Origin: Rhizobium sp. BK399
Lineage (GTDB): Bacteria; Pseudomonadota; Alphaproteobacteria; Rhizobiales; Rhizobiaceae
Direction: 5' to 3'
Length of the DNA stretch: 64,000 bases
Assembly: GCF_014194695.1 (NCBI RefSeq)
Contig: NZ_JACIAH010000008.1
Coordinates: forward strand, 1-64,000
How positions within the stretch are numbered: position 1 is the first letter of the stretch; each line of letters opens with the position of its first letter. Under the pieces are notes generated by a model, which worked only from the letters and a program-made list of their open reading frames with translations, was not told where the DNA came from and ran no database searches. Positions 9,708 to 17,918 of the stretch are shown piece after piece. The translations under genes and the position numbers were made by a program.

Positions 9708-9726
9708 CTGTCATAAATCGGTAATA
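9708..9726 (+). promoter_or_regulatory. PHO box (PhoB site) upstream of orfA-pit
   Basis: CTGTCATAAATCGGTAATA differs at two positions from the direct-repeat PHO box CTGTCATAAATCTGTCATA. It reads on the strand opposite to orfA-pit and lies about 29 bases before the orfA start. That placement suits repression of orfA-pit by PhoB, which is the established behaviour in S. meliloti. Binding itself is inferred. Confidence 0.7.
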
Positions 9727-9982
9727 AATGCGGAGGAGTGCTCAGGGCAATGGGAAACCGATGGCAAGGTCAACTTATTCGTAGCAGCACGCAAACGCCG
9801 GCCACAGGACAGCGGGTCCTCTTCACTGGGCGCGCACTGGGTCCGGCATTTCTGTGCGGGCGGATGAAAAGCATGTTCCGGTGTCGACGCCGTCGCAGGG
9901 AACGATTTTCGACAAATTGCGTTCACCTTTGGTTCGGCAGGAGGGAAATATGCCCCTCCTCTTCGCTGGGGATGAGGCCGTC

Positions 9983-10465
9983 ATGAAAAAGCTAGCCGTC
10001 GTAGCGTTGGGCCTGGTCACAAATGTTTCCGGAATTACGCCAGCCCAGGCGTTTCCGGCCATCAACCCGCCCGTGGTCGAGATGCAGCAGCGGACAGAAC
10101 CCGTACAATGGCGGCATGGAGGAGGCGGCCACTGGTATGGCGGCCATTACCGTGGATACCACCATCACCACGGATCTGAATGGGGCTGGGCCCTGGGCGG
10201 CCTGGCTGTCGGTACGATCATTGGCGGCGCTTTGGCACAGCCGTACTACGGCCCGTACGATGACACGTTCTACGGCTCTTCCTACGGCTATTATTCCCGT
10301 CCTTACGGCTATTACCGGCCGTACCGCCAGTATGAGCCTTCGGTCGCCTATGAAGGGGGCAGCCATGTCAGTTGGTGTTACGCGCGCTATCGCACTTACA
10401 GGGCGTTCGACAACACCTTCCAGCCCTACTATGGACCCCGTCGTCAATGTGTAGGACCTTATTGA
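9983..10465 (+). CDS. BA14K-family exported protein
   Basis: The start at 9983 (MKKLAVVALGLVTNVSGI...AQA) gives a signal peptide, with GGGGATGAGG upstream; the frame extends further upstream without a better start. The 160-residue product has a His/Gly/Tyr-rich middle (WRHGGGGHWYGGHYRGYHHH), a short hydrophobic glycine segment (ALGGLAVGTIIGGAL) and a Tyr/Pro/Gly-rich stretch. A C-terminal BA14K module follows (SWCYARYRTYRAFDNTFQPY, then RRQCVGPY). BA14K proteins are cell-envelope proteins of Rhizobiales; the Brucella prototype has lectin-like, immunoreactive properties. Exact role unknown. Confidence 0.85.
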   Translation: MKKLAVVALGLVTNVSGITPAQAFPAINPPVVEMQQRTEPVQWRHGGGGHWYGGHYRGYHHHHGSEWGWALGGLAVGTIIGGALAQPYYGPYDDTFYGSSYGYYSRPYGYYRPYRQYEPSVAYEGGSHVSWCYARYRTYRAFDNTFQPYYGPRRQCVGPY

Positions 10466-10557
10466 GGGGTTCCCTGTAGGACTTTTCGCAGCCGAACACC
10501 TCTGCTGTGAGGGGTGGGGCGGACCGAAACTGTCATTGTTCCTTCGAACGAAGCTCG

Positions 10558-10881
10558 TCACCTCATAAGGTTTCGTGCGATTTGCACCAGTGCGCCATCA
10601 CTGGTGTCGGACGACTGTGCGGATTGGTTTCCGGCATTGAGCCAACATTGGTTCATCATCGCCAGAATTTCTTCATCGGACTGGACTATGCCCGCTGCGT
10701 CGAAATCGCTACGAATCTTGGCAAGAATATCATTTTGATTGACGTCGAAGGCCGCCTTTGCAAGGTCGTCCGAGTAGGTCTTCGTATCGCTCTCTATCAG
10801 GTTCAGCTTATTGGCAGCCCACATGCCGACCAGCTTGTTTCGTCTGGCCATTCTCATGGTGTCGATGCGCAGATTAGACAT
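10558..10881 (-). CDS. DUF1476 family protein, paralogue of the F1-ATPase zeta inhibitor
   Basis: The ATG at 10881 is preceded by GGAGG and gives 107 residues. The core ARRNKLVGMWAANKLNL, then AKAAFDVNQNDILAKIRSDF and DAAGIVQSDEEI, matches the layout of DUF1476 proteins: a basic RRNKLLGLWAA helix, then a four-helix body with an FDAAG turn. In Paracoccus the family member zeta binds and inhibits F1-ATPase. The usual N-terminal inhibitory segment (FDxREKAFExKFAHDEE) is missing and replaced by MSNLRIDTMRM. This is probably a divergent second copy rather than the housekeeping subunit. Stands alone. Confidence 0.75.
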   Translation of the reverse strand: MSNLRIDTMRMARRNKLVGMWAANKLNLIESDTKTYSDDLAKAAFDVNQNDILAKIRSDFDAAGIVQSDEEILAMMNQCWLNAGNQSAQSSDTSDGALVQIARNLMR

Positions 10882-11434
10882 TGAAGCTCCTCCGTTGCGT
10901 TTAATTCCACCGAAATCGAAAGATACTGTGTCGAAGTGCTAGACGTTCGTGGTCTCCGCTCGCGCCAGCCCAATTGAGCAAGGGAGACCAGGCCATTGCC
11001 TTGTCTAAGAACGACGTGCTGTTGGCATGAACGTCTAATTGCTAATCAGTTGCCGCGCTCTTCTCCGCAATGGCGGAAGCATAGCACCCAAATCAAGTTC
11101 TTGCCTGTAGTTTCACTGCCAAGGGTTGGCAAGGGACTGGCTGCGCGGGGGTAAATTCGTGGGCCGCAAGGCCCGAACATGGTGACGCATTGGCGAATCT
11201 GCCTCGCGGGGAGCGGGAGGCAGCGTTCTTGGGCCCTGCCCAACAGAGGAGGACGCACTTCGCCTCCCTGCTGACGAGACGTCGTAGGCTGTCGTGCGGG
11301 ATCTACATTTGGGTGGAGGTGGTCCGAAAATCGAGATCGCGTGTCGACTGCAGAGGATCGGCGTGCTGCAAAAACCGATCGCCCTCTGGGACGCCGTCGA
11401 GGAAGTGAGCAGGCTTTAAAAAGAGACAGTCAAA
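10882..11434 (+). other. non-coding stretch
   Basis: No supportable gene on either strand. The stretch contains one short inverted repeat (GGTCTCC near 10953 pairing with GGAGACC near 10985) that might be an upstream signal for the DUF1476 gene or a weak hairpin. Confidence 0.3.
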
Positions 11435-12342
11435 TCAAGTCAACTCCGGTGCGAAACGGCCAAATTTATCGCCTTCGTAGGTTCGATCGAGCTTAACCTG
11501 GCGTGTCCCAACGATGACTGTGGCGGTTGAACGAAGTTGCACCTGGCCATCTTGAATGAAGCCTCGCGCCAGGGCCAGAACCTCGCCGCGGATTTGGGCT
11601 TGCGTCGCGGTATCGGCCCTAGCGAGCCCCGCCACGACAGGTGCCGCGATGTCGGTCATGAAGTCCCGATATTTCTCGGGAGACGCGTGGCTCATGGTAG
11701 ATGAAACTTCCTCCTCGTGCAGATCTGTCAGGCCAGCGTCTTCGAAGGCGGTACGCATCAATCCTTCGGGCGCGCAACGAAAAAGTCCGGGCGAGCCGGG
11801 GGCGGGGCGGGCATCTCGATGTGACGCGAGATCGTCGACATGATCGTCGTTGCCCAGGGGTTTTTGTCAGGGCCGCTCCAGACGGCCGCGCATATCCGTG
11901 CTCCCGGCTTTGCCACACGTGCAAATTCTCGAGCGGCGACCGAGATTTCGGGAAAGAACATGAAGCCGAAGCGACAGAGTACGCTGTCGAAGGACGCATC
12001 TTGAAACGGCAAGGCGCCGGCATCGCAAACTCTGGTGTTGAAATTTGTCAGGCCACGGCGAGAGGCGTTCTCGGATGCTACTGCCAGCATGCGCTCCGAG
12101 AGATCGGTCACGGTTACATTTCCATGCGGCACCATTGTTGCCGCGGTGAGCCCGGGCTCGCCAGTTCCGGCGGCAACGTCAAGGACATGCGCGTCTTCCC
12201 TGAGGTGGGAGACCCTGAGCATCGCGTCGGCGAACGGGGCAAGCCAGCCAAGAACCAACTCGTCCCACTTCTTCCAGCCGGTGGAAAAACGATCCCATGT
12301 GTCTCGTTGCTGTTGGCGGATCTCATCGACGGTTCCAGGCAT
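11435..12342 (-). pseudogene. SAM-dependent methyltransferase split by one frameshift
   Basis: The ATG at 12342 (CGGAG upstream) starts a class I methyltransferase. It has motif I at VLDVAAGTGEPGL, then VTVTDLSERMLAVA and LPFQDASFDSVLCRFGFMFF, as in UbiE/Coq5-like enzymes. The frame ends early near 11763 (RPDFFVARPKD). The rest of the protein is intact in another frame, reading GSPGLFRCAPEGLMRTAFED, then MSHASPEKYRDFM and a normal C-terminus at 11435. Adding one C to the C-run near 11803 restores a 302-codon gene. It is either a recent mutation or a sequencing error at a homopolymer. Substrate unknown. Confidence 0.8.
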
Positions 12343-12541
12343 GGCTGTCACTCCGTGATAGACTTTCCATCTTCCATACTGCTCACTATGAGCCGTCTGG
12401 CTCACGATGCAATCCAACAGGCATGCCACAGTGCGGCGCATCTTGCGGGAGAACGTTGATCCTATACTCCGGTGATACCCAGCACATTGCCTGCCGCAAG
12501 CGCAGCATGCCAACAACGCACCCGAGTTCCCGGCAGTAGCG

Positions 12542-14482
12542 CTAGATGAGAATGTCGTTCACCGAGGTTATCCAGCGAGTTCGGCGCGTTGACTCCAGGC
12601 TGTTGTGGGAATCAAACTGCCGGATACGATCGAAGTTCAAACCAGTCTCCTGCTCAACTGTCGCAATCGTCGTCTGAATCTTGCGGGTCCGGAGCTCCTC
12701 GAAGCGATACGGAGCCAGTGCCTTGAAGACTTTGGCTTCGTATAGCGCGGCCACGTACTGCGTTTGGCCGACAATGAAGGCCGCCGCGGAAACCGTGCTC
12801 GGCGTTTTCTGAACGACCGCAATCTTCCAAAACGAGAGAGGTATCTTCCAAGGGCCACCCTTTCGATCCTTTCCATAAGGAGGGTCGTCGGGGCGATAGA
12901 TCGGACCCTGTAAGACAGTCACCTTGCGCTCGGTCAACTGCGTCTGGTTGAGAACGTAGTCTTCGAGATTGCCCCAATCGACGTTGTTGTAGGTTTGGAA
13001 CTGCGGAGCGGCGTTGGTGTAGTGAAACGAATCCTCGTCTCCTTCCCGTGCCTCTTCATCGCTTGCGCCCCACGCTGCATCGAAACGCCTTACGAGATGT
13101 CCGCGGCTGAACTGGATCTTGTCGGTTCCCTTGGCTTTTTCGTAAAACTCGCCGTCTGGTTGATACTCCGCAGCAATTCGAGCGTCGCGTCGAAAGCTCC
13201 CGGGACGATCGCCGGGATATCTGAGCTTAGATCCATTGATGTTGACGGCGGTGATTATCGCAAACTTGCGATCCTTGTGCATGACCACCGAAAACTTGTT
13301 GTAGGCGAGTTCATGGCCGTTGCCGCCAAGAAGAGGGGCGGCCTGGTCTTTCATCGGCTCAATAATCTCATCGAGTGGCAACGCTTCGGAAAGAAAATTG
13401 GGATCGTAGCCGTAGACCGTGTTTTGCTTCGACCAGCGTGTTGGCTTGTAGGGCTTCCCGTCGGCTTCAAGAACACTGTTCGCAGCGATCGCTATCTCCG
13501 GCACCATGGGTGTAAACCCGAGGGCCCCTTCTAGGCGATCAAGAGTGGGCAAGGCGTCATCGTTTTCCAGCCGGTGCTCCTCGAGGAGCTTGAAGATCGC
13601 GCTCACCCTGACACCTTCGTTTCCCAGCCACTTGACAGGCTCATTGGGCTTGGCCGGATCATAGGGTGCAGCGACGGCTTTGTGATGAAGGGCAACGACC
13701 TGCCATTGATCGTTCAACACCGGCGAGCCCGATGAACCTGGTTCGGTGTCGGTCAGGTAGTGAATGAACGATTCGAGGTGAAGATCCTTCAGATCGAGGT
13801 TGACGATCTGGTTTGCACGAATGCTGATCTGCTTCGGGCCGCCCCCTGGATGCTGGATGATCGTGACCCATTCGCCATCGACCGCCTTTCCTGACAAGGG
13901 CAGGAGGCTCAGCCATCCAAAGCGCTCAAGCGGAATTCCTTTGTCCGATACTGGAGCAACCGAGACGAACGTGACGTCGGCCTGCGGATCGGAGAAGAAT
14001 ATCTCCTGCGGCATCAGGTTGAACTGGATGGGCGATCCAAGGACACCGTCGATGTCGTGCTCGTATGCAAACTCAGCTTCAGCCTGGCCAGCCTCGTTTC
14101 TGTTGCCGAGAACGTGCGCATTCGTCAGGAGAAGACGCGGCCCGATAAGGAAGCCCGTCCCATACCACTCGCCACCCGGAGAGGGCACGCGGATCCGGCA
14201 TACGGCTGCAGCAGCCCGCCTTCCGCGTTCCAGGTAGTTGATTGATGTCAGATCGCTCTCTCCGATGACACGCTCGAAGCCGGTGGGATCTGACTGTCGC
14301 GGCTCCAGGAGATCCTGTCGGATGGCAAGCCTCTCCAGCGACTCGGCAGGTTGCACAGTATCCCGGCTAGCCGCGACGTGGCGTGGAGCGCCTTTCATTT
14401 CTGCCATTGCTTTCGCGAGTTTCCGGTCGGTCGTTGTGACCAGGTCGCGACGGACACCTGCGAGATCTGTTAGGTCAGACAT
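12542..14482 (-). CDS. trypsin-like protease fused to a DNA/RNA non-specific endonuclease
   Basis: The chosen start is ATG 14482 (GAGGAAGCA upstream), giving 646 residues; an earlier frame extension lacks a ribosome site. After an N-terminal helical region of about 90 residues comes a trypsin/V8-type protease with His123 (LLLTNAHVLGN), Asp169 (PQADVTFVSV) and Ser251 (EPGSSGSPVLN). From about 350 to the end comes a NUC-superfamily endonuclease with FSRGHLVRRFDAAWG (His462) and YTNAAPQFQTYNNVDWGNLE (Asn490). The usual DRGH motif here reads SRGH. No signal peptide, so probably cytoplasmic. A toxin or defence effector whose protease controls its nuclease is an inference. It lies downstream of a broken XRE regulator gene on the same strand. 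Confidence 0.85.
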   Translation of the reverse strand: MSDLTDLAGVRRDLVTTTDRKLAKAMAEMKGAPRHVAASRDTVQPAESLERLAIRQDLLEPRQSDPTGFERVIGESDLTSINYLERGRRAAAAVCRIRVPSPGGEWYGTGFLIGPRLLLTNAHVLGNRNEAGQAEAEFAYEHDIDGVLGSPIQFNLMPQEIFFSDPQADVTFVSVAPVSDKGIPLERFGWLSLLPLSGKAVDGEWVTIIQHPGGGPKQISIRANQIVNLDLKDLHLESFIHYLTDTEPGSSGSPVLNDQWQVVALHHKAVAAPYDPAKPNEPVKWLGNEGVRVSAIFKLLEEHRLENDDALPTLDRLEGALGFTPMVPEIAIAANSVLEADGKPYKPTRWSKQNTVYGYDPNFLSEALPLDEIIEPMKDQAAPLLGGNGHELAYNKFSVVMHKDRKFAIITAVNINGSKLRYPGDRPGSFRRDARIAAEYQPDGEFYEKAKGTDKIQFSRGHLVRRFDAAWGASDEEAREGDEDSFHYTNAAPQFQTYNNVDWGNLEDYVLNQTQLTERKVTVLQGPIYRPDDPPYGKDRKGGPWKIPLSFWKIAVVQKTPSTVSAAAFIVGQTQYVAALYEAKVFKALAPYRFEELRTRKIQTTIATVEQETGLNFDRIRQFDSHNSLESTRRTRWITSVNDILI

Positions 14483-14746
14483 TGCTTCCTCGATATGCTT
14501 GGGGAACATTTCGAAATGCAACTCATGCCTGCAGCAATGGTGCCCGGATCGGGCCATCATCTCGCACTACTTTAAACTGTATGGTGTTCGTGGCAAGCCG
14601 ACAGTTGTGGTGAAATCCGCATCCCTTCGAACTAGTCCGCTCTTTTGGCTCATCTTCTACGCATCATTTAGCTGCCTTTCGACCGGGTCTCAAAGGCGCT
14701 GGCCTTGGATGAGACGGGTCCGGTGCGGCAAGAAGGGCGGTGACAT

Positions 14747-14960
14747 CTACGCGAGTGCCGACGCAAGACGATCCAGCAGGTCAATAGAGGCATTATGCTT
14801 TCCTCGCCCAAGATCACTCACAACTGTCCTATCGACGTCAGCGTCGCGGCAAGGTTCTCCTGCGTGAGGCCAAGCGCCGAGCGTAAGTGACGAACGTTCC
14901 AAGCAATACGAGCGCGGATTTCCAAAAACGTGGCCCAGCTTGATATTAAGAATACGATCC
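14747..14960 (-). pseudogene. XRE-family HTH regulator, frameshifted
   Basis: Two frames together spell a Cro/CI helix-turn-helix: IRARIAWNVRHLRSALGL then TQENLA in one, and ADVDRTVVSDLGRGKHNAS then IDLLDRLASALA in the other. A one-base loss near 14845 separates them. Protein length (about 70 residues) is typical for stand-alone XRE regulators. It sits directly upstream of the trypsin-nuclease gene on the same strand, so it may once have regulated it. Bases 14561-14746 hold nothing else. Confidence 0.65.
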
Positions 14961-15007
14961 CGTCGTCCCGGCAGCAAAGACAGTTATAACGCCGAGGGTA
15001 CTAGGAA

Positions 15008-15238
15008 GTGGCCTGCGTCAAGTACGGACGCGGGGGATGCGACCTGACCCGCATTTTCCTCGAACCGCCATCACCGGCCACTCAAATGGTGCTGGACGCG
15101 GCGAGGGCGGACGAGAGGGCTGCCGACGCCTACTACTATGGGTTTCCCCATCCTGAGAGCATCGTCCCCGCACTCACTGACATCAATGTCGCGCAAGCGT
15201 TCGCTGCGCGCTATGACATCAGGCAACCCGGAAACTGA
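15008..15238 (+). CDS. short unrecognised ORF, possibly a gene fragment
   Basis: A 76-codon frame whose second half (VLDAARADERAADAYYYGFPH, then IVPALTDINVAQAFAARYDI) has protein-like composition and ends six bases before the flavin reductase start. There is no good ribosome site at its beginning, so it may be the 3' end of a truncated gene of the same former catabolic operon. Family not recognised. Confidence 0.3.
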   Translation: MACVKYGRGGCDLTRIFLEPPSPATQMVLDAARADERAADAYYYGFPHPESIVPALTDINVAQAFAARYDIRQPGN

Positions 15239-15243
15239 GCGCC

Positions 15244-15768
15244 ATGGTGGAGATTGAAACCGTGCCAAGCGAAGAGCCGATTGTTTCGACGGGTGCTTTT
15301 CGCGATGGCATGTCGCGTCTCGGCAGCGGCGTGAACATCATTACATCCAACGGTGCTTCTGGCCGACTTGGTTTCACGGCAACGGCCGTGTGCAGCGTGA
15401 GCGATACGCCCCCCTCGTTGCTCGTCTGCATGAACAGAAGCAGCCTGCAGAATGCGCCTCTGAAGAAAAATAGCGTCCTTTGCGTCAATGTCTTGTCGGC
15501 GAAGCAGCAGGCCCTGTCGCAGGTATTTTCAGGTGCCGACAAGATCGCGATGAATGAGCGGTTCTGACGTGCAGAATGGTCGACGCTGGCGACCGGTTCG
15601 CCGGTCCTGGCAGATGCCTGCGTCGCTTTCGATTGCGGGATCGTCACGGTCCTGGAGGTGAACACGCACAGTCTCATGATCTGCGAGGTTCTGGCGATCC
15701 AGGAACATCCGACGGTCAGCAGCCTGATCTATTTCGATCGAACGTATCATCCAGTGGGGAGGGGCTGA
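15244..15768 (+). pseudogene. RutF/HpaC-type flavin reductase interrupted by an in-frame TGA
   Basis: The frame reads FRDGMSRLGSGVNIITSNGA, GFTATAVCSVSDTPPSLLVC and NVLSAKQQALSQVFSG, the pattern of small FMN reductases that feed monooxygenases. After DKIAMNERF a TGA (15565-15567) stops it. Reading through in the same frame gives EWSTLATGSPVLADACVAFD and HSLMICEVLAIQEHP, the expected C-terminal half, to a stop at 15768. So one nonsense change inactivates an otherwise complete gene of about 174 codons. It is followed immediately by the hydantoinase remnant, pointing to an old pyrimidine/hydantoin-use operon. Confidence 0.8.
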
Positions 15769-15769
15769 C

Positions 15770-16918
15770 ATGGTTTCCGGGTTTGATCTCGTCATTCGCG
15801 GCGGCCGGATTGCGACTGCAGCAGACTTTTCCTGCGACATTGGGATTGCCGGTGGCCCAAAACCTGTCGAAAGGTGCGTCGGAGATGGACGCGAAAGGAC
15901 GACTTGTCCTGCCGAGTGGAATCGACAGCCATGTCCATCTCGACCAATATCAGGGCTAGGGAATTGTCATGGCCGACGGATTCGAAACCAGCAGTCGAAG
16001 TGCTGCGGCCGGAGGCAATACGTGCATCGTACCCTATGTCCTTCAGCGCCGCGGTCAGTCGTTGCGCGAAGCCGTCGCCGACTATCACGGCAAGGCTGAT
16101 GGAAATTCGCTCGTCGACTACGGATTCCACCTGATCATCAGCGATGCGACACCGACCGTTCTTGGCCAGGAACTGCCGGCGCTGATAGCCGGTGGCTATA
16201 CCTCCGTGAAGATCTTCATGACCTATGACGATCTTGTGCTGAGGGATCGCGAGATCCTCGAGGTCCTGAGCATCGCGCGCGAGTACGGGGCAATGGTCAT
16301 GATCCACGCAGGATACGACCAGATCAAGTTCCTGACCGACAAGCTTGAGCAGGCCGGCAAGACAGCGCCCTATTATCACACTTGGTGGAAAGGGAAGCGA
16401 CACATCGCGCGATCGCCCATGCCGAACTGATCGGAGTTCCCGTGATGATCGTCCATGTTTCTGGCGAGGAAGCGATGGAGCAGATCGAATGGGCGAGGAT
16501 GAGGGGCATCAAGGTCTATGCGGAGACCTGTCCGCAATACATTGTCCTGACGGCGGAACATCTGGCTGGTCTCAACATGGACCATTCCGGCGCGAAATAT
16601 GTCTGTTCGCCTCCGCCGCGCGACCGCCTCGCAAGAGGCGATCTGGCGTGGCATCGCCAACGACACGTTCCAGACCTTTTCTTCGGATCACTGCCCGTTC
16701 CGCATGAGAATACGCTTGGAAAATCCGGCTCACGGGCACGCACATCCTTTGCTGGGGTCCGAACGGCATTCCCGGGGTAGCGGCGCGCATGCCGATCCTG
16801 TTTTCGGAGGGCGTCAGCAAGGGGCGGATCTCCCTTCAGCGCTTCGTTGCGTTGACGTCGACAAACCATGTCAAGCTTTTCGGCATGTACCCGCCCAAGG
16901 GCATGATCGCGGTTGGAT
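15770..16918 (+). pseudogene. dihydropyrimidinase/D-hydantoinase, frameshifted and 3'-truncated
   Basis: The ATG at 15770 directly follows the flavin reductase stop and has GGGGAGGGGC upstream. The pieces, in at least four frames, are FDLVIRGGRIATAADF and LPSGIDSHVHLDQYQG (metal-binding HVH); DYGFHLIISDATPTVL and GGYTSVKIFMTYDD (the conserved lysine); HAELIGVPVMIVHVSGEEA; TCPQYIVLTAEHL; and SEGVSKGRISLQRFVALTS then AKLFGMYPPKG-like sequence. Similarity stops near 16918, where ribokinase sequence begins. Hydrolysis of cyclic ureides would have been its role. Clearly dead. Confidence 0.85.
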
Positions 16919-17473
16919 CATCGGCGGCCGTTTGCCGGGCGAGGGGGGCTATCTGGTTCTCCAGCAGGAAATCTCCAACGCCACGACGCGGGGAGCACTT
17001 GAGATGGCTCGCTCGAGTGGCGTTACGAGGATTTTGAATGTATCTCCCTTTCATCGCAGCTCTGAGGATCTTTCGCGGCTAGCGGATATTGTCATCGCCA
17101 ATCAGCATGAATGGTCTCGGCTGGCCGGCGGCGCTTCGACGCCGCAGAATGGAGCCTCAGACACCAACAGACGTTCGTCGTGACAAAGGGCTCGGAGGGC
17201 GTTTCGGTTGCTTCGCCTTCGGACTATTTCGAGCTTGGTGCGCCGACAATCCAGCCGGTTGATACCGTCGGTGCGGGCGACACCTTTTGCGGATACCTCG
17301 CCGCAGCTTTGGATCTCGGAGATCCGCTTCAGGCGGCCGTCAACGGCGCGGTAACCGCGGCGAGCATGGCGTGCCTGAAGGCTGGAGCGCAATCGTCCAT
17401 CCCCGCAAGGCGGGAGGTCCTTGAGGTGGGACGAATTGGAATGTTCGGTCCACGTCCGCCTTCAGCCGGCTGA
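16919..17473 (+). pseudogene. ribokinase (PfkB family), 5'-truncated and frameshifted
   Basis: The C-terminal two thirds of a PfkB sugar kinase are present: GGYLVLQQEISNATTRGALE, ILNVSPFHRSSEDLSRLADI and VIANQHEWSRLAG in one frame. After a shift near 17130 come TFVVTKGSEGVSVASP and the catalytic PVDTVGAGDTFCGYLAAALD. The N-terminal sugar-binding part is missing; it is fused directly to the hydantoinase remnant. Such kinases accompany nucleoside/pyrimidine use. Confidence 0.8.
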
Positions 17474-17587
17474 TGGTTCGATTGGGATTTCGCGTGGCAG
17501 CGGTAGGTCTCGCAAAGCCGCTCCGAACACGTCGAAGGGCGAGACTGATCAAGAAAAGTCGGTCCTACGCCAGTTCTATCGTCTGCC

Positions 17588-17662
17588 TTATCGGAAGCCG
17601 AAGAAGCTTAGAACCGCAAGGATAATCACGATGGCGCCTACAAGCCAGATCAGGTTGTTCAT
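17588..17662 (-). CDS. 24-residue single-span membrane peptide under a stress-type promoter
   Basis: The ATG at 17662 has a perfect AGGAGG eight bases upstream. The peptide starts MNNLIWLVGAIVIILA and ends SFFGFR: one hydrophobic span, a short polar N-terminus and a terminal arginine. It is too short for routine gene calls. Upstream on the same strand lies GGAAC-N16-CGTT (17798-17774), the EcfG/RpoE2 promoter class, about 112 bases from the start. Similar short one-span peptides occur in rhizobia, but I know no function. The start signal and promoter make it a credible gene. Confidence 0.6.
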   Translation of the reverse strand: MNNLIWLVGAIVIILAVLSFFGFR

Positions 17663-17773
17663 GTGCAATTCCTCCTAGGTCCGCTATCGATCACATTAAT
17701 CCTCTCTGAGGAGCGCGATCACTTCAGTCCGGTCGTGCCTTATGTGGCCGGCAGTGGCCGGGGCCTTCTGACA

Positions 17774-17798
17774 AACGGTAATGCGCCCCGGCTGTTCC
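17774..17798 (-). promoter_or_regulatory. EcfG/RpoE2-type promoter (leftward)
   Basis: On the minus strand GGAAC (17798-17794) is separated by 16 bases from CGTT (17777-17774). This is the consensus for the alphaproteobacterial general-stress sigma factor RpoE2/EcfG. It reads toward the 24-residue peptide gene. Confidence 0.65.
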
Positions 17799-17804
17799 GA
17801 CGCA

Positions 17805-17818
17805 CGGACTTAAGTCCG
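17805..17818. repeat. perfect 14-bp palindrome between two divergent promoters
   Basis: CGGACTTAAGTCCG is perfectly self-complementary and sits between the leftward and rightward GGAAC promoters. A second small inverted repeat (GGACC-AA-GGTCC, 17828-17839) follows. It could be a regulator-binding site shared by both promoters. No known operator recognised. Confidence 0.5.
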
Positions 17819-17846
17819 GGCGCCCTCGGACCAAGGTCCTAGCAGC

Positions 17847-17871
17847 GGAACAGGTTCCTGGACCATCCGTT
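17847..17871 (+). promoter_or_regulatory. EcfG/RpoE2-type promoter (rightward)
   Basis: GGAAC (17847-17851), a 16-base spacer, then CGTT (17868-17871). It lies 47 bases before the ATG of the DUF1236 gene and matches the S. meliloti RpoE2 consensus exactly. Confidence 0.75.
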
Positions 17872-17918
17872 CTCTCGCCGCGGTCGTCAGGGCCGCATCA
17901 AGGAGAAGGAGCTAAAAG

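Noticed and set aside
15770..17473. Programmed frameshifting in the hydantoinase/ribokinase stretch
   Set aside because: There are many shifts at sites without slippery sequences, plus a deletion joint; decay explains them better.
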